From positions 124,001-188,000 of the forward strand of contig CANGJM010000002.1 in the NCBI GenBank assembly GCA_947454525.1: DNA of 64,000 bases, given 5' to 3'. Origin of the DNA: Flavobacteriales bacterium (lineage in GTDB: Bacteria > Bacteroidota > Bacteroidia > Flavobacteriales_D > Crocinitomicaceae). This document shows, piece by piece, positions 1 through 9,294 of the stretch. Every line of letters begins with the position of its first letter. Within the stretch, counting starts at the first letter, position 1. A model generated the notes under the pieces. It had not been told where the DNA came from. It saw nothing but the letters and a program-made list of their open reading frames with translations, and searched no databases. A program made the translations under genes and the position numbers.

Positions 1-69
1 GTCTTTTTATTGCTTGATTATCAAAAATAAACGAGCGTGATAGATTTCCTTTTTATTTGACGCGAGCTT

Positions 70-1998
70 TTAGCGAATTTGATAATAGGAACGTTCCGTC
101 ATAGGAGCGCCATATTCCAAATTTAATTGAGGATAATAGTTTTTTTCGGACTTCTGAACTTTATTTAGTCGCTTCTGAAAATGTAGCTCTTGACTAAGCG
201 TGATTAATTTTGTGTACTGAATGCCTATTAGTTTATCTTTTTGTATGGTGTTGATGCATCGCAGAATTTGTTTTAATTGATGCTCATATAAATCAACTAC
301 ATCGTATTCCAGAAGAATATCTATGCAATCTTGAACTTGTCCATCAAATTCGCTTTTGGTGACGGAAATGGATTCCTCCGCAGAGACTACCTCCGTTAAA
401 TAATCGAAGCCGCGGTTACTTCTTTTGAATATGTAATTATCCCAGAATGCTGGGTCATTGATTATTTCTTGATCTTCAGTAAAATTTGAAATGTGATTTA
501 GGTGTGTTTCCGCACAACGTAGTAACGAATAATTAGACCAATATAAAAGTGGTTTAAAATAATACCAATCATACAACGTATAGCTGTCATCAGTGTTTTT
601 CAGTAAAACATAGAATTTAAATTCTTCATTGGAATAATAATATTCAAGATCATTTTGATCTCCTTTTAGGTTTAGGATTACCGGAAAGATAAACGCTGTC
701 TTCTCTGGATTGGAAATCAATACATCTTTGAAGATGAATTTCTCGGTATACTGCTCATCCCAATTAGCTGTTGTTTGCTGCGAAATGCGTTGACAAAAAT
801 ATTCATACGGACTATTTTCCTCATTGAACAACGTCGTTAATTTCGGTTCGATAACTGTTCTAACCAATGTTTCTGTTTCAACAGATGCGGGTTCATGGAC
901 AAGTTCAATGTGGTAAAAAAGTTCAGAAAGATTTTCCGCTTCATTTTTAATTACCCAGTTTTCCTCCATAAAACGTTTGTCTGAACCAATTCCAGCATTG
1001 TAAAAAGACCTAATAACCGTTAGTGAATCTGCATTGTAATCGTTTGAATAATAGATGTGCCAGTGACCATTTTTCTTTTCAAAATTCCATTTTATCGATG
1101 TTAATTCAAGGTAGCTAATTTCTTCCTCAAGTTCCTCGTCATACTGGACTTCAAGTTCAGATGTACCACTCAATAAACTTATCTTTTGTTCATCTTTACT
1201 TATTAATACTCCTATGACCTGATCGAATGGAATGTGATATGGAATGTCTTTTAAAAGTTTTCTCGCTTGCTCGGTTCCTTTCGAAAGGTATTCTTTGGTT
1301 GTAAATCCCAGTTTACTTAGTAATGCATCTGTTTGTCTGTCTCGTTCATCTGCACTCACCAAAGTGGGATCTACCTGCAAGATGACTTTTTCCAACTGCT
1401 CCATGGCTTTTACTTCTTTGAAAAATTCACTCCAAAAGCTCAGCCAAGCCAATCTCCCAGAATCTCCATTGTCAATGAGTAGACGTCCCGTTGGACAACT
1501 AAAATGAATGGTTTGCGCCGGAGCCCCAGGGTTCTTAAGGCTCTTTACCACAATGTCCATGGCGCTTTCAGATGAACTCACTTGGATATTATTAATGGAA
1601 ATTTCGAGTGTTACTGCACCAAGCTCTTTTAATGTAACCTTTTGCAAACTGAGGTAAATAGGATCCTCTATTGTTTTTTGGTAGGTTCTAATTACTGCAT
1701 CTGCGAGTGAATATGGCGCGAAATTACTTTCTGGGTCTTTTCCTATGGTTTGAATTGCTTCAAAATAGGATTGCTGTTCGAGTCGCATATCCTTCACGTA
1801 AAAATCGTCTGACTTTTGTCTTTTGTTGAGTCTCTTGATTTGTTCTTGGATTTCTGTTTTCGTCTTCTCGACCATTTTCTGACAAATCGGATCCGTGATG
1901 CGAATGGATGAATTAGAGGAAAACAAAAAGTGTTCTGGACCTTGTGCGAAACTCGTCCCTAACCATGTGAGACTTAAAAGGAGGAAAAATGACTTCAT
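70..1998 (-). CDS. Secreted protein of unknown function
   Basis: I do not recognise the family. The 642-residue product begins with a clear Sec signal peptide (MKSFFLLLSLTWLGTSFAQ) without a lipobox, so it should be periplasmic or exported. The remainder is hydrophilic, rich in charged residues and aromatics, with no further membrane segment. Residues about 40-80 are Lys/Glu-rich and probably helical. I see no T9SS-type C-terminal domain; it ends in TERSYYQIR. A weak promoter-like TACCTTCG (2003-2010, minus strand) lies just upstream. It is separated from pdhB by that gene's terminator, so it is probably its own transcription unit. The reading frame and signal peptide make it a real gene; no function can be proposed. 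Confidence 0.8.
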   Translation of the reverse strand: MKSFFLLLSLTWLGTSFAQGPEHFLFSSNSSIRITDPICQKMVEKTKTEIQEQIKRLNKRQKSDDFYVKDMRLEQQSYFEAIQTIGKDPESNFAPYSLADAVIRTYQKTIEDPIYLSLQKVTLKELGAVTLEISINNIQVSSSESAMDIVVKSLKNPGAPAQTIHFSCPTGRLLIDNGDSGRLAWLSFWSEFFKEVKAMEQLEKVILQVDPTLVSADERDRQTDALLSKLGFTTKEYLSKGTEQARKLLKDIPYHIPFDQVIGVLISKDEQKISLLSGTSELEVQYDEELEEEISYLELTSIKWNFEKKNGHWHIYYSNDYNADSLTVIRSFYNAGIGSDKRFMEENWVIKNEAENLSELFYHIELVHEPASVETETLVRTVIEPKLTTLFNEENSPYEYFCQRISQQTTANWDEQYTEKFIFKDVLISNPEKTAFIFPVILNLKGDQNDLEYYYSNEEFKFYVLLKNTDDSYTLYDWYYFKPLLYWSNYSLLRCAETHLNHISNFTEDQEIINDPAFWDNYIFKRSNRGFDYLTEVVSAEESISVTKSEFDGQVQDCIDILLEYDVVDLYEHQLKQILRCINTIQKDKLIGIQYTKLITLSQELHFQKRLNKVQKSEKNYYPQLNLEYGAPMTERSYYQIR

Positions 1999-2063
1999 CT
2001 ATCGAAGGTAAATAAAAGTTGGAGAATTACAGATAGAAAACATATAAAACGAGAGGTATGGAT

Positions 2064-2094
2064 AAAAAAAAGGAATCCACTTGGGATTCCTTTT
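2064..2094 (-). terminator. Rho-independent terminator of pdhB
   Basis: An 11-bp perfect stem (AAAAGGAATCC with GGATTCCTTTT, 5-nt loop) lies 20 bp past the pdhB stop. It is followed on the minus strand by a run of U residues (plus-strand A-run at 2064-2071). Confidence 0.85.
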
Positions 2095-2114
2095 CTTGTC
2101 TTAAAAGACTAATT

Positions 2115-3092
2115 TTATCTGTACATGGTTGCTTTTACTGCTTTAATCAAACGATCTACATTTGGAAGTGCTTCGTCAATTAAGGTCGGCGAGAATGCGA
2201 ATGGCGTATCTGTTTGTGTCACACGTTGAACAGGAGCATCTAAGTAATCAAATGCATAGCGTTGTAGGTGATAAGCAATTTCAGATGAAATGGACGCTAA
2301 AGGCCAAGATTCTTCTAAAACAACACAACGATTCGTTTTCTTAATGGATTCAACGATTGTTCCGTAATCTAATGGTCGAATTGTGCGTAAATCGATGATT
2401 TCAACATTGATGTTATCTTTTGCTAAGATCTCCGCAGCCTCTTCAGCAACTTTAATGATTTTACCAAAAGTAACGATGGTTACGTCTGTTCCTTTGCGAA
2501 CAACGTTAGCTACTCCAATTGGAATGATGTATTCTCCTTCAGGAACTTCTCCTTTGTCTCCGTACATTTTTTCTGACTCCAAGAAAACAACTGGATCATT
2601 ATCTCGAATGGCTGCTTTCAAAAGTCCTTTTGCATCTGCTGGATTAGATGGTGTGACAACTTTTAATCCTGGTACATGTGCGTAAAATGCTTCGAAACTT
2701 TGTGAGTGCGTTGCAGCTAATTGTCCAGCGGTACCATTTCCACCACGGAAAACGATTGGACAAGAATATTGTCCACCGGACATTTGCAACATCTTCGCTG
2801 CAGAGTTAATGATTTGATCCGCTGCAAGAATCGCAAAGTTCCATGTCATGAATTCTACAATTGGACGAAGTCCGTTCATGGATGCTCCAACAGCGATACC
2901 CGTATAACCTAGTTCGGCAATTGGTGTATCGATTACTCTTTTTGGACCAAATTCATCCAGCATTCCTTGAGAAACTTTGTAAGCACCATTATATTCGGCT
3001 ACTTCTTCTCCAAGTAAAAACACGCGCTCATCGCGACGCATTTCTTCGGACATAGCTTCTCTTAAGGCTTCTCTAAATTGTAATGTTTTCAT
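2115..3092 (-). CDS. pdhB: Pyruvate dehydrogenase E1 component, beta subunit
   Basis: This is the beta subunit of the thiamine-diphosphate-dependent E1 enzyme, which with the alpha subunit decarboxylates pyruvate to feed acetyl-CoA into the citrate cycle. The 325-residue length is normal for E1-beta. Family blocks are clear: the N-terminal REALREAMSEEM, the GEEVAEYNGAYKVS stretch with the conserved Glu that activates thiamine, RVIDTPIAELGYTGIAVGAS, the Gly-rich FRGGNGTAGQLAATHSQ, and a C-terminal transketolase domain with VVLEESWP. The alpha subunit and E2 are not in this window, so E1-alpha must be encoded elsewhere. It has its own promoter (TACTTTTG) and terminator, so it is probably monocistronic. 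Branched-chain oxo-acid E1-beta is a less likely alternative. Confidence 0.93.
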   Translation of the reverse strand: MKTLQFREALREAMSEEMRRDERVFLLGEEVAEYNGAYKVSQGMLDEFGPKRVIDTPIAELGYTGIAVGASMNGLRPIVEFMTWNFAILAADQIINSAAKMLQMSGGQYSCPIVFRGGNGTAGQLAATHSQSFEAFYAHVPGLKVVTPSNPADAKGLLKAAIRDNDPVVFLESEKMYGDKGEVPEGEYIIPIGVANVVRKGTDVTIVTFGKIIKVAEEAAEILAKDNINVEIIDLRTIRPLDYGTIVESIKKTNRCVVLEESWPLASISSEIAYHLQRYAFDYLDAPVQRVTQTDTPFAFSPTLIDEALPNVDRLIKAVKATMYR

Positions 3093-3112
3093 AGTTCAAA
3101 AATTTCGAATTG

Positions 3113-3120
3113 CAAAAGTA
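3113..3120 (-). promoter_or_regulatory. pdhB promoter -7 element
   Basis: The minus strand reads TACTTTTG, an exact match to the Bacteroidota TAnnTTTG -7 element, 20 bp upstream of the pdhB ATG. No good -33 TTG was found. Confidence 0.6.
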
Positions 3121-3147
3121 TAAAAACCAGCTAATTCGCGCGTTATT

Positions 3148-4380
3148 TTAAGCCACTTTTAATGTGGCGATTTTAGATTTTGAGAATTTCTCCTCTGCAT
3201 ATTGAATCGTTACTTCTAATGATTTCACATTAGCGGATGGAATGTCGAACATGGCATCGGTTAAAATGGCTTCACAAATGGATCTAAGTCCTCTCGCTCC
3301 AAGTTGAAATTCGTTGGCTTTTTTCACCATGAAGTCCAACACTTCATTATCGATGCTCAATTTCACGCCATCCAACTCGAATAAGCGTTTGTATTGTTTG
3401 ATCAAAGCGTTTTTCGGTTCGGTAAGAATTCGTTTCAGATCCGCGTCGGACAGTGGCTCTAAGTACGTAAGTACGGGAAAGCGTCCGATGAGTTCTGGAA
3501 TGAGTCCAAATGAACGAACATCGCTAGGGGAGATGTACTTCAGTAGGGAATCCTTTTCAATCGTTTCTTCTGTATCTGAAGAGAATCCAATGGTTTGACG
3601 ATTCACGCGATTCGCAATTAACTTTTCAATTCCATCAAAGGCTCCGCCACAAATAAACAAAATGTTTTTCGTGTCGATTTGAATCATCTTTTGCTCTGGA
3701 TGCTTTCTTCCTCCTTGTGGTGGAACATTCACTACAGCACCTTCCAATAACTTAAGTAAGGCTTGTTGAACTCCTTCTCCGGAAACATCTCGCGTGATGG
3801 ATGGATTGTCGTTTTTTCGTGCAACTTTATCAATTTCATCAATAAATACGATACCCATTTGAGCGCTTTCTACATTGTAATCAGCTGCTTGAAGCAAGCG
3901 AGAAAGGATGCTTTCCACATCTTCACCAACGTATCCAGCTTCGGTTAATACCGTTGCATCAGCGATACAAAAAGGAACGTTTAATAATTTCGCAATTGAT
4001 TTCGCAAGCAAGGTTTTACCAGTACCTGTTCTTCCAACTAAGATTACGTTCGATTTCTCAATGTCTACATCATCGTTAGTTACCTTATAACCAAGTCTTT
4101 TGAAGTGATTGTATACAGCAACGGAAAGAAATTTCTTCGCCTCGTTTTGTCCAATCACATATTGATCCAAATGAGCTTTGATTTCTTGTGGTTTCAACAA
4201 ATTGACTTTTACCAGCTCTAATTGATCCTCTTTTACTTTTTCGGATAATTCTTCCTGAACAATTTTATTTGCTTGGGATGCACAGTTATCACAGATGTGA
4301 CCGGATATTCCTGCAATAAGAATACCTACGGCAGCCCTTTCGGAACCGCAAAATGAGCATACAGCTTCTTTTTTTGCCAT
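3148..4380 (-). CDS. clpX: ATP-dependent Clp protease ATP-binding subunit ClpX
   Basis: ClpX is the hexameric AAA+ unfoldase that recognises substrates and feeds them into ClpP. The 410-residue protein has the N-terminal C4 zinc-binding domain (C8, C11, C30, C33), Walker A GRTGTGKT, Walker B VFIDEIDK, and ClpX blocks such as [17 protein letters not shown] and [12 protein letters not shown]. The pore loop GYVGEDVES and the C-terminal sensor region [13 protein letters not shown] are present, so it looks fully functional. It starts 2 bp after the clpP stop and surely shares its mRNA. In many flavobacteria the trigger factor gene precedes clpPX; here tig is about 23 kb away. Confidence 0.97.
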   Translation of the reverse strand: MAKKEAVCSFCGSERAAVGILIAGISGHICDNCASQANKIVQEELSEKVKEDQLELVKVNLLKPQEIKAHLDQYVIGQNEAKKFLSVAVYNHFKRLGYKVTNDDVDIEKSNVILVGRTGTGKTLLAKSIAKLLNVPFCIADATVLTEAGYVGEDVESILSRLLQAADYNVESAQMGIVFIDEIDKVARKNDNPSITRDVSGEGVQQALLKLLEGAVVNVPPQGGRKHPEQKMIQIDTKNILFICGGAFDGIEKLIANRVNRQTIGFSSDTEETIEKDSLLKYISPSDVRSFGLIPELIGRFPVLTYLEPLSDADLKRILTEPKNALIKQYKRLFELDGVKLSIDNEVLDFMVKKANEFQLGARGLRSICEAILTDAMFDIPSANVKSLEVTIQYAEEKFSKSKIATLKVA

Positions 4381-4382
4381 GT

Positions 4383-5048
4383 TTATTTCGGATTACGAAG
4401 CAAAACTTCATCCACCATTCCGTAAGATTTCGCTTCATCGGATGTCATCCAATAATCACGGTCAGAATCAGCCCAAACTTTTTCATAGTCTTGTTTGGAA
4501 TGACGAGCGATAATATCGTATAATTCTTTCTTCAACTTTTGAATTTCTCTCGCTGTAATTTCAATATCAGAAGCTTGTCCCTGTGCTCCACCTAATGGTT
4601 GGTGAATCATGACACGTGAATGTTTCAACGCACTTCTTTTTCCTTCTGCTCCAGCACAAAGTAACACTGCTCCCATAGAAGCAGCCATTCCTGTACAGAT
4701 TGTTGCTACATCAGGACGAATGTATTGCATAGTGTCGTAAATACCTAGTCCGGCATAAACGGATCCACCTGGAGAATTTAAATAAATCTGAATGTCTTTC
4801 TTTGCATCAACTGATTCTAAGAATAACAATTGTGCATTGATAATATTTGCAACTTGGTCATTGATTCCTGTTCCAAGGAAAATGATTCTATCCATCATCA
4901 AACGAGAGAACACGTCCATTTGGGTCATGTTCATCGGACGTTCTTCGATGATGTATGGCGTTAAAGATGACTCGATGTAATGGTCTACCACCATACTGTT
5001 GAGGCCGATATGTTTTGTCGCGTATTTGCGAAATTCGTTACTATCCAT
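4383..5048 (-). CDS. clpP: ATP-dependent Clp protease proteolytic subunit ClpP
   Basis: ClpP is the barrel-forming serine peptidase of the ClpXP protease. The catalytic triad is visible: Ser124 in GMAASMGAV, His149 in RVMIHQP, and Asp198 in DSDRDYW. The family motif [17 protein letters not shown] is intact. At 221 residues it has a roughly 25-residue extension before the usual mature N-terminus, probably an autoprocessed propeptide. A TAACTTTG promoter element lies 18 bp upstream, and clpX follows after 2 bp, giving a clpP-clpX operon. Confidence 0.97.
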   Translation of the reverse strand: MDSNEFRKYATKHIGLNSMVVDHYIESSLTPYIIEERPMNMTQMDVFSRLMMDRIIFLGTGINDQVANIINAQLLFLESVDAKKDIQIYLNSPGGSVYAGLGIYDTMQYIRPDVATICTGMAASMGAVLLCAGAEGKRSALKHSRVMIHQPLGGAQGQASDIEITAREIQKLKKELYDIIARHSKQDYEKVWADSDRDYWMTSDEAKSYGMVDEVLLRNPK

Positions 5049-5066
5049 TTTTTAATTTTTAGAATA

Positions 5067-5074
5067 CAAAGTTA
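5067..5074 (-). promoter_or_regulatory. clpP-clpX promoter -7 element
   Basis: The minus strand reads TAACTTTG, an exact TAnnTTTG match, 18 bp upstream of the clpP start. It is the only promoter-like element in the gap before the neighbouring lipoprotein gene's terminator. Confidence 0.65.
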
Positions 5075-5110
5075 CGGAAATTCGTGAAGTACGAATGAAA
5101 TACCTGGGCA

Positions 5111-5138
5111 AAAAAAAATCCCGATTTCTCGGGATTTT
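5111..5138 (-). terminator. Terminator of the OmpA/TPR lipoprotein gene
   Basis: A perfect 10-bp stem (AAAATCCCGA with TCGGGATTTT, loop TTTC) lies 19 bp past the stop of the downstream-reading gene. It is followed on the minus strand by a U-run (plus-strand A-run from 5110). Confidence 0.85.
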
Positions 5139-5157
5139 AAAAAGTATCTTAAACAGA

Positions 5158-6885
5158 TTATTTCACAACGTTTGTGAAGGTAGCTTCTGTAGAAATTTTC
5201 AAGAACTCACGATCTTTCGCTGCTTTATCTTTCAAGGAAGCATTTTTAGAAATCGCTACTTTTAAGTGTGAAACTACTGCATCAACTCCTTCGTTAGATC
5301 GAGCAGCAATAATTGCTTTCAAGTAAGCAGTTTCGGCTGTTTCAGTTAATCCGGATAATGTTTTCTTCGCTGCATCTGCTTTCCCAGACAATACTTGAGC
5401 TAAAGCTTTGTTGTAACTGTTTTCAGAGAAGTTTCCATCAGCAGCAGCATATTTTCCATCCATGATATTCAAAATACCTAAGTTGTAATTAACTGCTGTT
5501 TTTTGACTTGCTTCACCTTTTGAATCAAAAGCTGTTTTCGCTTGAGTAATCAATTTTTTTGTATTGGCACGATTACCATCTAGAATTGTTGTTGCAGCCA
5601 AGTTGTTTTTTGAAATTCCATTGTCTTTCAATGACGCTGCTTTTTCAAATGAACTTTTCGCTTCAGCTGTTTTGTTCAATTGGAACGATGCAGCACCTAA
5701 ATTGGTATGTGTACGGTAATCAGAAGCAAAATTTGTAGCAGCTACTTTGTAGATTCTTGCTTTTTCATTTAAATCCGTAGTCAACTTATTTGCGGTGAAC
5801 AATAACTCTTCAACTGAAAGTGAATTTGGATTGTTACTAGCTGCAGCTTTTAATTCATCGTCTGTTAAACCAAACTCTGTGTATTTCACAACAACCATCG
5901 CACGGCGAATTTTAGGGAATACATCTTTCTCCAATTCGCTGTAAGATTTACCTAGATTAATCATTTCTTTTTCACGTTGCTCCAAGTCTTTTGTCATCTC
6001 CAAGATGCGAATGAACAAGTTTTTGTCCGCTTCTGCAATCGTTGTAGAGGCAGCCAATTGCGCTTTAAAACCGTCAAAATCCTCGCCGTATTTGTTGAGT
6101 TTGTACATGTTCGTGTCCGTGTAAGCAGTCAATTTTGCTTTTTTCATCAGCGCAATGATTGCTGTTCTGGTTGAAGCGGTACGATCATACGAAAGGTTAT
6201 CGTTTTTCGAAACTTCTCCATCCGGTGAAGCATATCCGTTGATTTCAATCGCATTGATTTTAATTTTCGGATTTGACTGTGCTGCTTGAATCCAAGAAAC
6301 CAATGAAGCGATATCGGCATCTTTCAACTCAGTCGCACGAACATCTGATTTTCCTTTTTCAAAGTTAAACGTAGCCTCTGATGATTTCTCGAACTGACGA
6401 ACCAACGCATCTTCTTCGTATAAAACTTTAAACGTTTTGTTTACCAAATAAGGGGTAATGATTGTTGCATCAGCAATTTTCGTTTCTGGCAAAGCGTCTT
6501 TCTCTTTCGTTTGCTTGTAGATTTTACCGGTAATCATCAAATCAGCAGCTTCCATCTCTGGTAAGTATGGAATGGTTTGTTCGAACGTTGCTGTTCCACC
6601 ATTTTTAAAATTAATCGTTGTGCCGTTCTCTGTAACTTTCTCACCATTCACGTACCAAGTACCAATCGCATAAGAACCTAATTTTGGTGTGATTTCAGCT
6701 TTCGCTTTTTTCTTGATTCCTTTTTCAGGAACATTCACCGTAATCGCGATTTTCACACTGTCAGCATGCATTTCAAGTGGATTAGTGCTAACGGAATAAG
6801 TCACGTCTTTAACTAAATCACATGATGCCAAAAACATCATACCTGAACCTAAGAAGAACAAATTGCTCGAACGAAATAATTTCAT
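5158..6885 (-). CDS. Outer-membrane lipoprotein with OmpA-like and TPR-like regions
   Basis: The 575-residue protein starts with a lipoprotein signal peptide ending in the lipobox LASC (mature Cys about residue 22). Residues about 30-150 look beta-rich. Residues about 165-260 resemble an OmpA-type peptidoglycan-binding domain (FNFEKGKSDVRATELKDADI, then INGYASPDGE and SYDRTASTRTAII). The C-terminal third is Ala/Lys-rich with TPR-like helices (TNLGAASFQLNKTAEAKSSFEKAASL and NYNLGILNIMDGKYAAADGNF). The likely role is anchoring the outer membrane to peptidoglycan while the TPR part binds a partner; that is inference. It has its own promoter (TACATTTG) and terminator. No specific gene name can be assigned. 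Confidence 0.8.
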   Translation of the reverse strand: MKLFRSSNLFFLGSGMMFLASCDLVKDVTYSVSTNPLEMHADSVKIAITVNVPEKGIKKKAKAEITPKLGSYAIGTWYVNGEKVTENGTTINFKNGGTATFEQTIPYLPEMEAADLMITGKIYKQTKEKDALPETKIADATIITPYLVNKTFKVLYEEDALVRQFEKSSEATFNFEKGKSDVRATELKDADIASLVSWIQAAQSNPKIKINAIEINGYASPDGEVSKNDNLSYDRTASTRTAIIALMKKAKLTAYTDTNMYKLNKYGEDFDGFKAQLAASTTIAEADKNLFIRILEMTKDLEQREKEMINLGKSYSELEKDVFPKIRRAMVVVKYTEFGLTDDELKAAASNNPNSLSVEELLFTANKLTTDLNEKARIYKVAATNFASDYRTHTNLGAASFQLNKTAEAKSSFEKAASLKDNGISKNNLAATTILDGNRANTKKLITQAKTAFDSKGEASQKTAVNYNLGILNIMDGKYAAADGNFSENSYNKALAQVLSGKADAAKKTLSGLTETAETAYLKAIIAARSNEGVDAVVSHLKVAISKNASLKDKAAKDREFLKISTEATFTNVVK

Positions 6886-6905
6886 ATCTGGTTTTTTATT
6901 TTTTA

Positions 6906-6913
6906 CAAATGTA
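6906..6913 (-). promoter_or_regulatory. Promoter -7 element of the OmpA/TPR lipoprotein gene
   Basis: The minus strand reads TACATTTG (exact TAnnTTTG), 20 bp upstream of the start codon, in the gap between this gene and folK. Confidence 0.6.
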
Positions 6914-6945
6914 TAAAAGTTTTCACTACTAAGAAAATAAACGAT

Positions 6946-7383
6946 TTAGCTCTTAATGAAATGATAAAATGGATCTTCTTTTTTAACGATTTCTTCAAGT
7001 GGAATCATGACGAACTCCCTGCTTTTAAAATATGGATGCGGAATGGTCAATTGCTCTGTTTCGATTTCAACGTTATTGTAAAAAACAATATCGAGGTCAA
7101 TGCAACGGTCTTCATATCCACTAACTGTCTTTATTCTTCCCATGCTTTGTTCAATTTTCTTTAGTTGAGTAAGCAATTCAAGTGGTGAAAGATGAGTGTA
7201 ACAGGTTATACATGCATTCAAAAACTGGTTTTCTGAATCGTAGCCCCAAGGTGCGGACTCGTAAAAGGAAGAAATGAATTCAACATCTCCAATCAAAGCC
7301 TTCATGTCATTAATTGCTTGATTTAGGTTTGCTGATTTGTCTCCTAAATTGGACCCCAAGGATATCAGCGCACGGTTGAACAT
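6946..7383 (-). CDS. folK: 2-amino-4-hydroxy-6-hydroxymethyldihydropteridine pyrophosphokinase (HPPK)
   Basis: HPPK transfers pyrophosphate from ATP to 6-hydroxymethyl-7,8-dihydropterin in folate synthesis. Family motifs are present: ALISLGSNLGD at the N-terminus, FYESAPWGYDSENQFLNAC in the substrate loop, the LKKIEQSMGR block, DRCIDLDIVFYNN with the Mg-binding Asp pair, and IPHPYFKSREFVMIPLEEI. The ORF track starts at 7395, but the ATG at 7383 overlaps the gldD stop as TAATG and gives the usual short N-terminus, so I prefer it (145 residues). It is the last gene of ssb-gldE-gldD-folK. folB, acting earlier in the pathway, is at 36.6 kb. Confidence 0.93.
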   Translation of the reverse strand: MFNRALISLGSNLGDKSANLNQAINDMKALIGDVEFISSFYESAPWGYDSENQFLNACITCYTHLSPLELLTQLKKIEQSMGRIKTVSGYEDRCIDLDIVFYNNVEIETEQLTIPHPYFKSREFVMIPLEEIVKKEDPFYHFIKS

Positions 7384-7967
7384 TACTTTTTCCATTCAAA
7401 ATGACGAACTAATTCCAATAAGTCTTGCTTCAAATATTCCAAAGTAGGACGAAGGGAGTCGTAATTCGGACGACAGTTCAATAATACTTCTCCGCGGACA
7501 AAATTCGTGCTGGAATCCGTTAGGTAAAATTGAAAATTGGTCGCGACGTTACCTTTTAACTCAAAAAAGGTTCCGTAAACTTTTTTTTGGGGTTGAACGA
7601 TTTGCTCAAAGTTGATTTTATCTGCCTTGATTTTGTGTTCATCTACTTTGTCATTCGCGAAATTGATGATTTCAGCAAGTGAGTCCTTACTTGGTAAGCG
7701 CAAATAATACAAGAATAATTTTCCATTCAGTGGACCTAAATCAATTTCTTGCACGCAATAATTAGACTGCGGTTGTTCCCCCGCCGAAGCGAAATAGAGG
7801 TCGGACAACTTCATCGAATACGGACAATCGCTTTTGAACACGCGGTAACTATGTTCCGGTAAGTTCATTCGCAGGTATGTGGATGGTTTTGGAACAGGAT
7901 TTTCATCTGAGCAAGCAGCCAAAACGAAAATCAAACAGAGTACCTGGAAAATCAATCGTGGAGTCAT
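7383..7967 (-). CDS. gldD: Gliding motility lipoprotein GldD
   Basis: GldD is a Bacteroidota-specific lipoprotein required for gliding in Flavobacterium johnsoniae; its exact role is not established. The 194-residue protein has a signal peptide ending in a lipobox (VLAAC, Cys about 19), then characteristic blocks PVPKPSTYLRMNLPEHSYR and CPYSMKLSDLY. The central KKVYGTFFELKGNVATNFQFYLTDS and RGEVLLNCRPNYDSLRP also fit the family. Its start overlaps the gldE stop by 4 bp (ATGA) and its stop overlaps the folK start, so translation is probably coupled. The ssb-gldE-gldD order is typical of flavobacteria. Confidence 0.93.
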   Translation of the reverse strand: MTPRLIFQVLCLIFVLAACSDENPVPKPSTYLRMNLPEHSYRVFKSDCPYSMKLSDLYFASAGEQPQSNYCVQEIDLGPLNGKLFLYYLRLPSKDSLAEIINFANDKVDEHKIKADKINFEQIVQPQKKVYGTFFELKGNVATNFQFYLTDSSTNFVRGEVLLNCRPNYDSLRPTLEYLKQDLLELVRHFEWKK

Positions 7968-9292
7968 GGAAGTTTGATTTTGATGGTTTTCATTCTTTTT
8001 TTGTCGGAAGATTCCACAATGAACTTCACCTTGTCGATAAAGATAAACTCATTGTTTTTCAAGATTCTTCCCGCTTGTTCAAGGACAAGTCCACCAATTG
8101 TTTCTGCTTCTCCTTTGACCTCCTCAAATGCATCTTGGTATTCTTCTCCGATTACTTTGTAAAAGTCGTTTAGCGAGGTTCTGCCTTCAAAAATAAACGT
8201 GTGCTCGTCTAATTTCGTGTAAGCAATCTCATTGTCGTCAAATTCATCTGTGATGTCTCCAACGATTTCCTCGAGAATATCCTCCAAGGTCACAATGCCA
8301 CTTGCTCCACCGTATTCGTCTACAACAATTGCCATGTGCATGCGCATGCCTCTGAATTCCTGAAGTAAATCGTTGATTTTTTTATTTTCCGGAATGAAGA
8401 ACGGTTTGCGTAGTACGGTTTTCCAATCGAAGTCCGCACCTGCGTTTAAATGTGGTAATAAATCTTTGATGTACAGAATTCCTACAATGTTATCAGGAGA
8501 TTCTTCGAAAATCGGCATACGTGAATATCCTGCTTCCAGCACGGTTTGCATAACCTCTTCGAAACTCGATTCTGCGTCAATGGCTTCCACTTCAATTCTG
8601 GGTGACATGATTTGACTCGCATCCGTTTTTCCAAATTTCACAATTCCTTCCAGAATCTTGTGATCCTCTTCTGAACTGGAATCTTCTCGTGTCAATGCAA
8701 GGGCCTGTTCAAGTTCATCTTGGTTCACTTTAACCGAAGTTTTTGTGCGTTTTTGAATGAAACTTGTTCCATAAACCAAGGCTGATTTCAACCAAGACAA
8801 CGGTGGAACAGAGCCAAGAAAATAGAGTGGGTAGGACATCCATCGAACGACACTCATCGTGTTGCGTGCTGCAAAAATTTTCGGAACAACTTCACCCAAT
8901 AGCAGGATTAGAAAGGTAATTCCAACTACTTCTAGCAAGAATCGTTTCAATTCTCCTCCGGATGTTGGCGGATAAACATCATTCAGGATGAAGGTAGAAA
9001 GAATAACAATTCCAACGTTCACGAAGTTATTCGTGATTAAAATGGTTGCTAGCAGTTCTTTTGGTTTCCCGAGTAGCGTCAAAATAAGTTTAGAACGCGA
9101 GCTGTTTTCTTTTTTGAGGTCCTCGTTGTCTGCAGGACGCAAGGAGAAAAAAGCACTTTCAGATCCTGACATTAACGCTGATACGAAAAGTAAAAGTGCG
9201 ATACATACGATGTAAATTACGGTCGTAGAATCAAATCCACTAGGTAAAGATTTCGTTAAACTGATAAAACTGGGAGGCTCGATTAGGCTCAT
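7964..9292 (-). CDS. gldE: Gliding motility-associated protein GldE (CNNM/CorC-type transporter family)
   Basis: The 442-residue membrane protein has the CNNM/CorC layout: several membrane segments (about 20-165), a CBS pair (about 205-330, with MSPRIEVEAIDAES and VVDEYGGASGIVTLEDILEEIVGDI), then a CorC/HlyC transporter-associated domain to the C-terminus. Family members are linked to divalent cation transport, and GldE can suppress or support GldD function in F. johnsoniae. Its position between ssb and gldD identifies it as gldE rather than a generic CorC paralogue. It lies 2 bp after the ssb stop and overlaps gldD by 4 bp. Confidence 0.92.
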   Translation of the reverse strand: MSLIEPPSFISLTKSLPSGFDSTTVIYIVCIALLLFVSALMSGSESAFFSLRPADNEDLKKENSSRSKLILTLLGKPKELLATILITNNFVNVGIVILSTFILNDVYPPTSGGELKRFLLEVVGITFLILLLGEVVPKIFAARNTMSVVRWMSYPLYFLGSVPPLSWLKSALVYGTSFIQKRTKTSVKVNQDELEQALALTREDSSSEEDHKILEGIVKFGKTDASQIMSPRIEVEAIDAESSFEEVMQTVLEAGYSRMPIFEESPDNIVGILYIKDLLPHLNAGADFDWKTVLRKPFFIPENKKINDLLQEFRGMRMHMAIVVDEYGGASGIVTLEDILEEIVGDITDEFDDNEIAYTKLDEHTFIFEGRTSLNDFYKVIGEEYQDAFEEVKGEAETIGGLVLEQAGRILKNNEFIFIDKVKFIVESSDKKRMKTIKIKLP

Positions 9293-9294
9293 GA

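Noticed and set aside
1244-1507. Plus-strand ORF opposite the secreted protein gene
   Set aside because: It is antisense shadow sequence of a longer, better-supported gene; composition is Ser-rich and unlike a real protein. The same holds for most short ORFs in the track.
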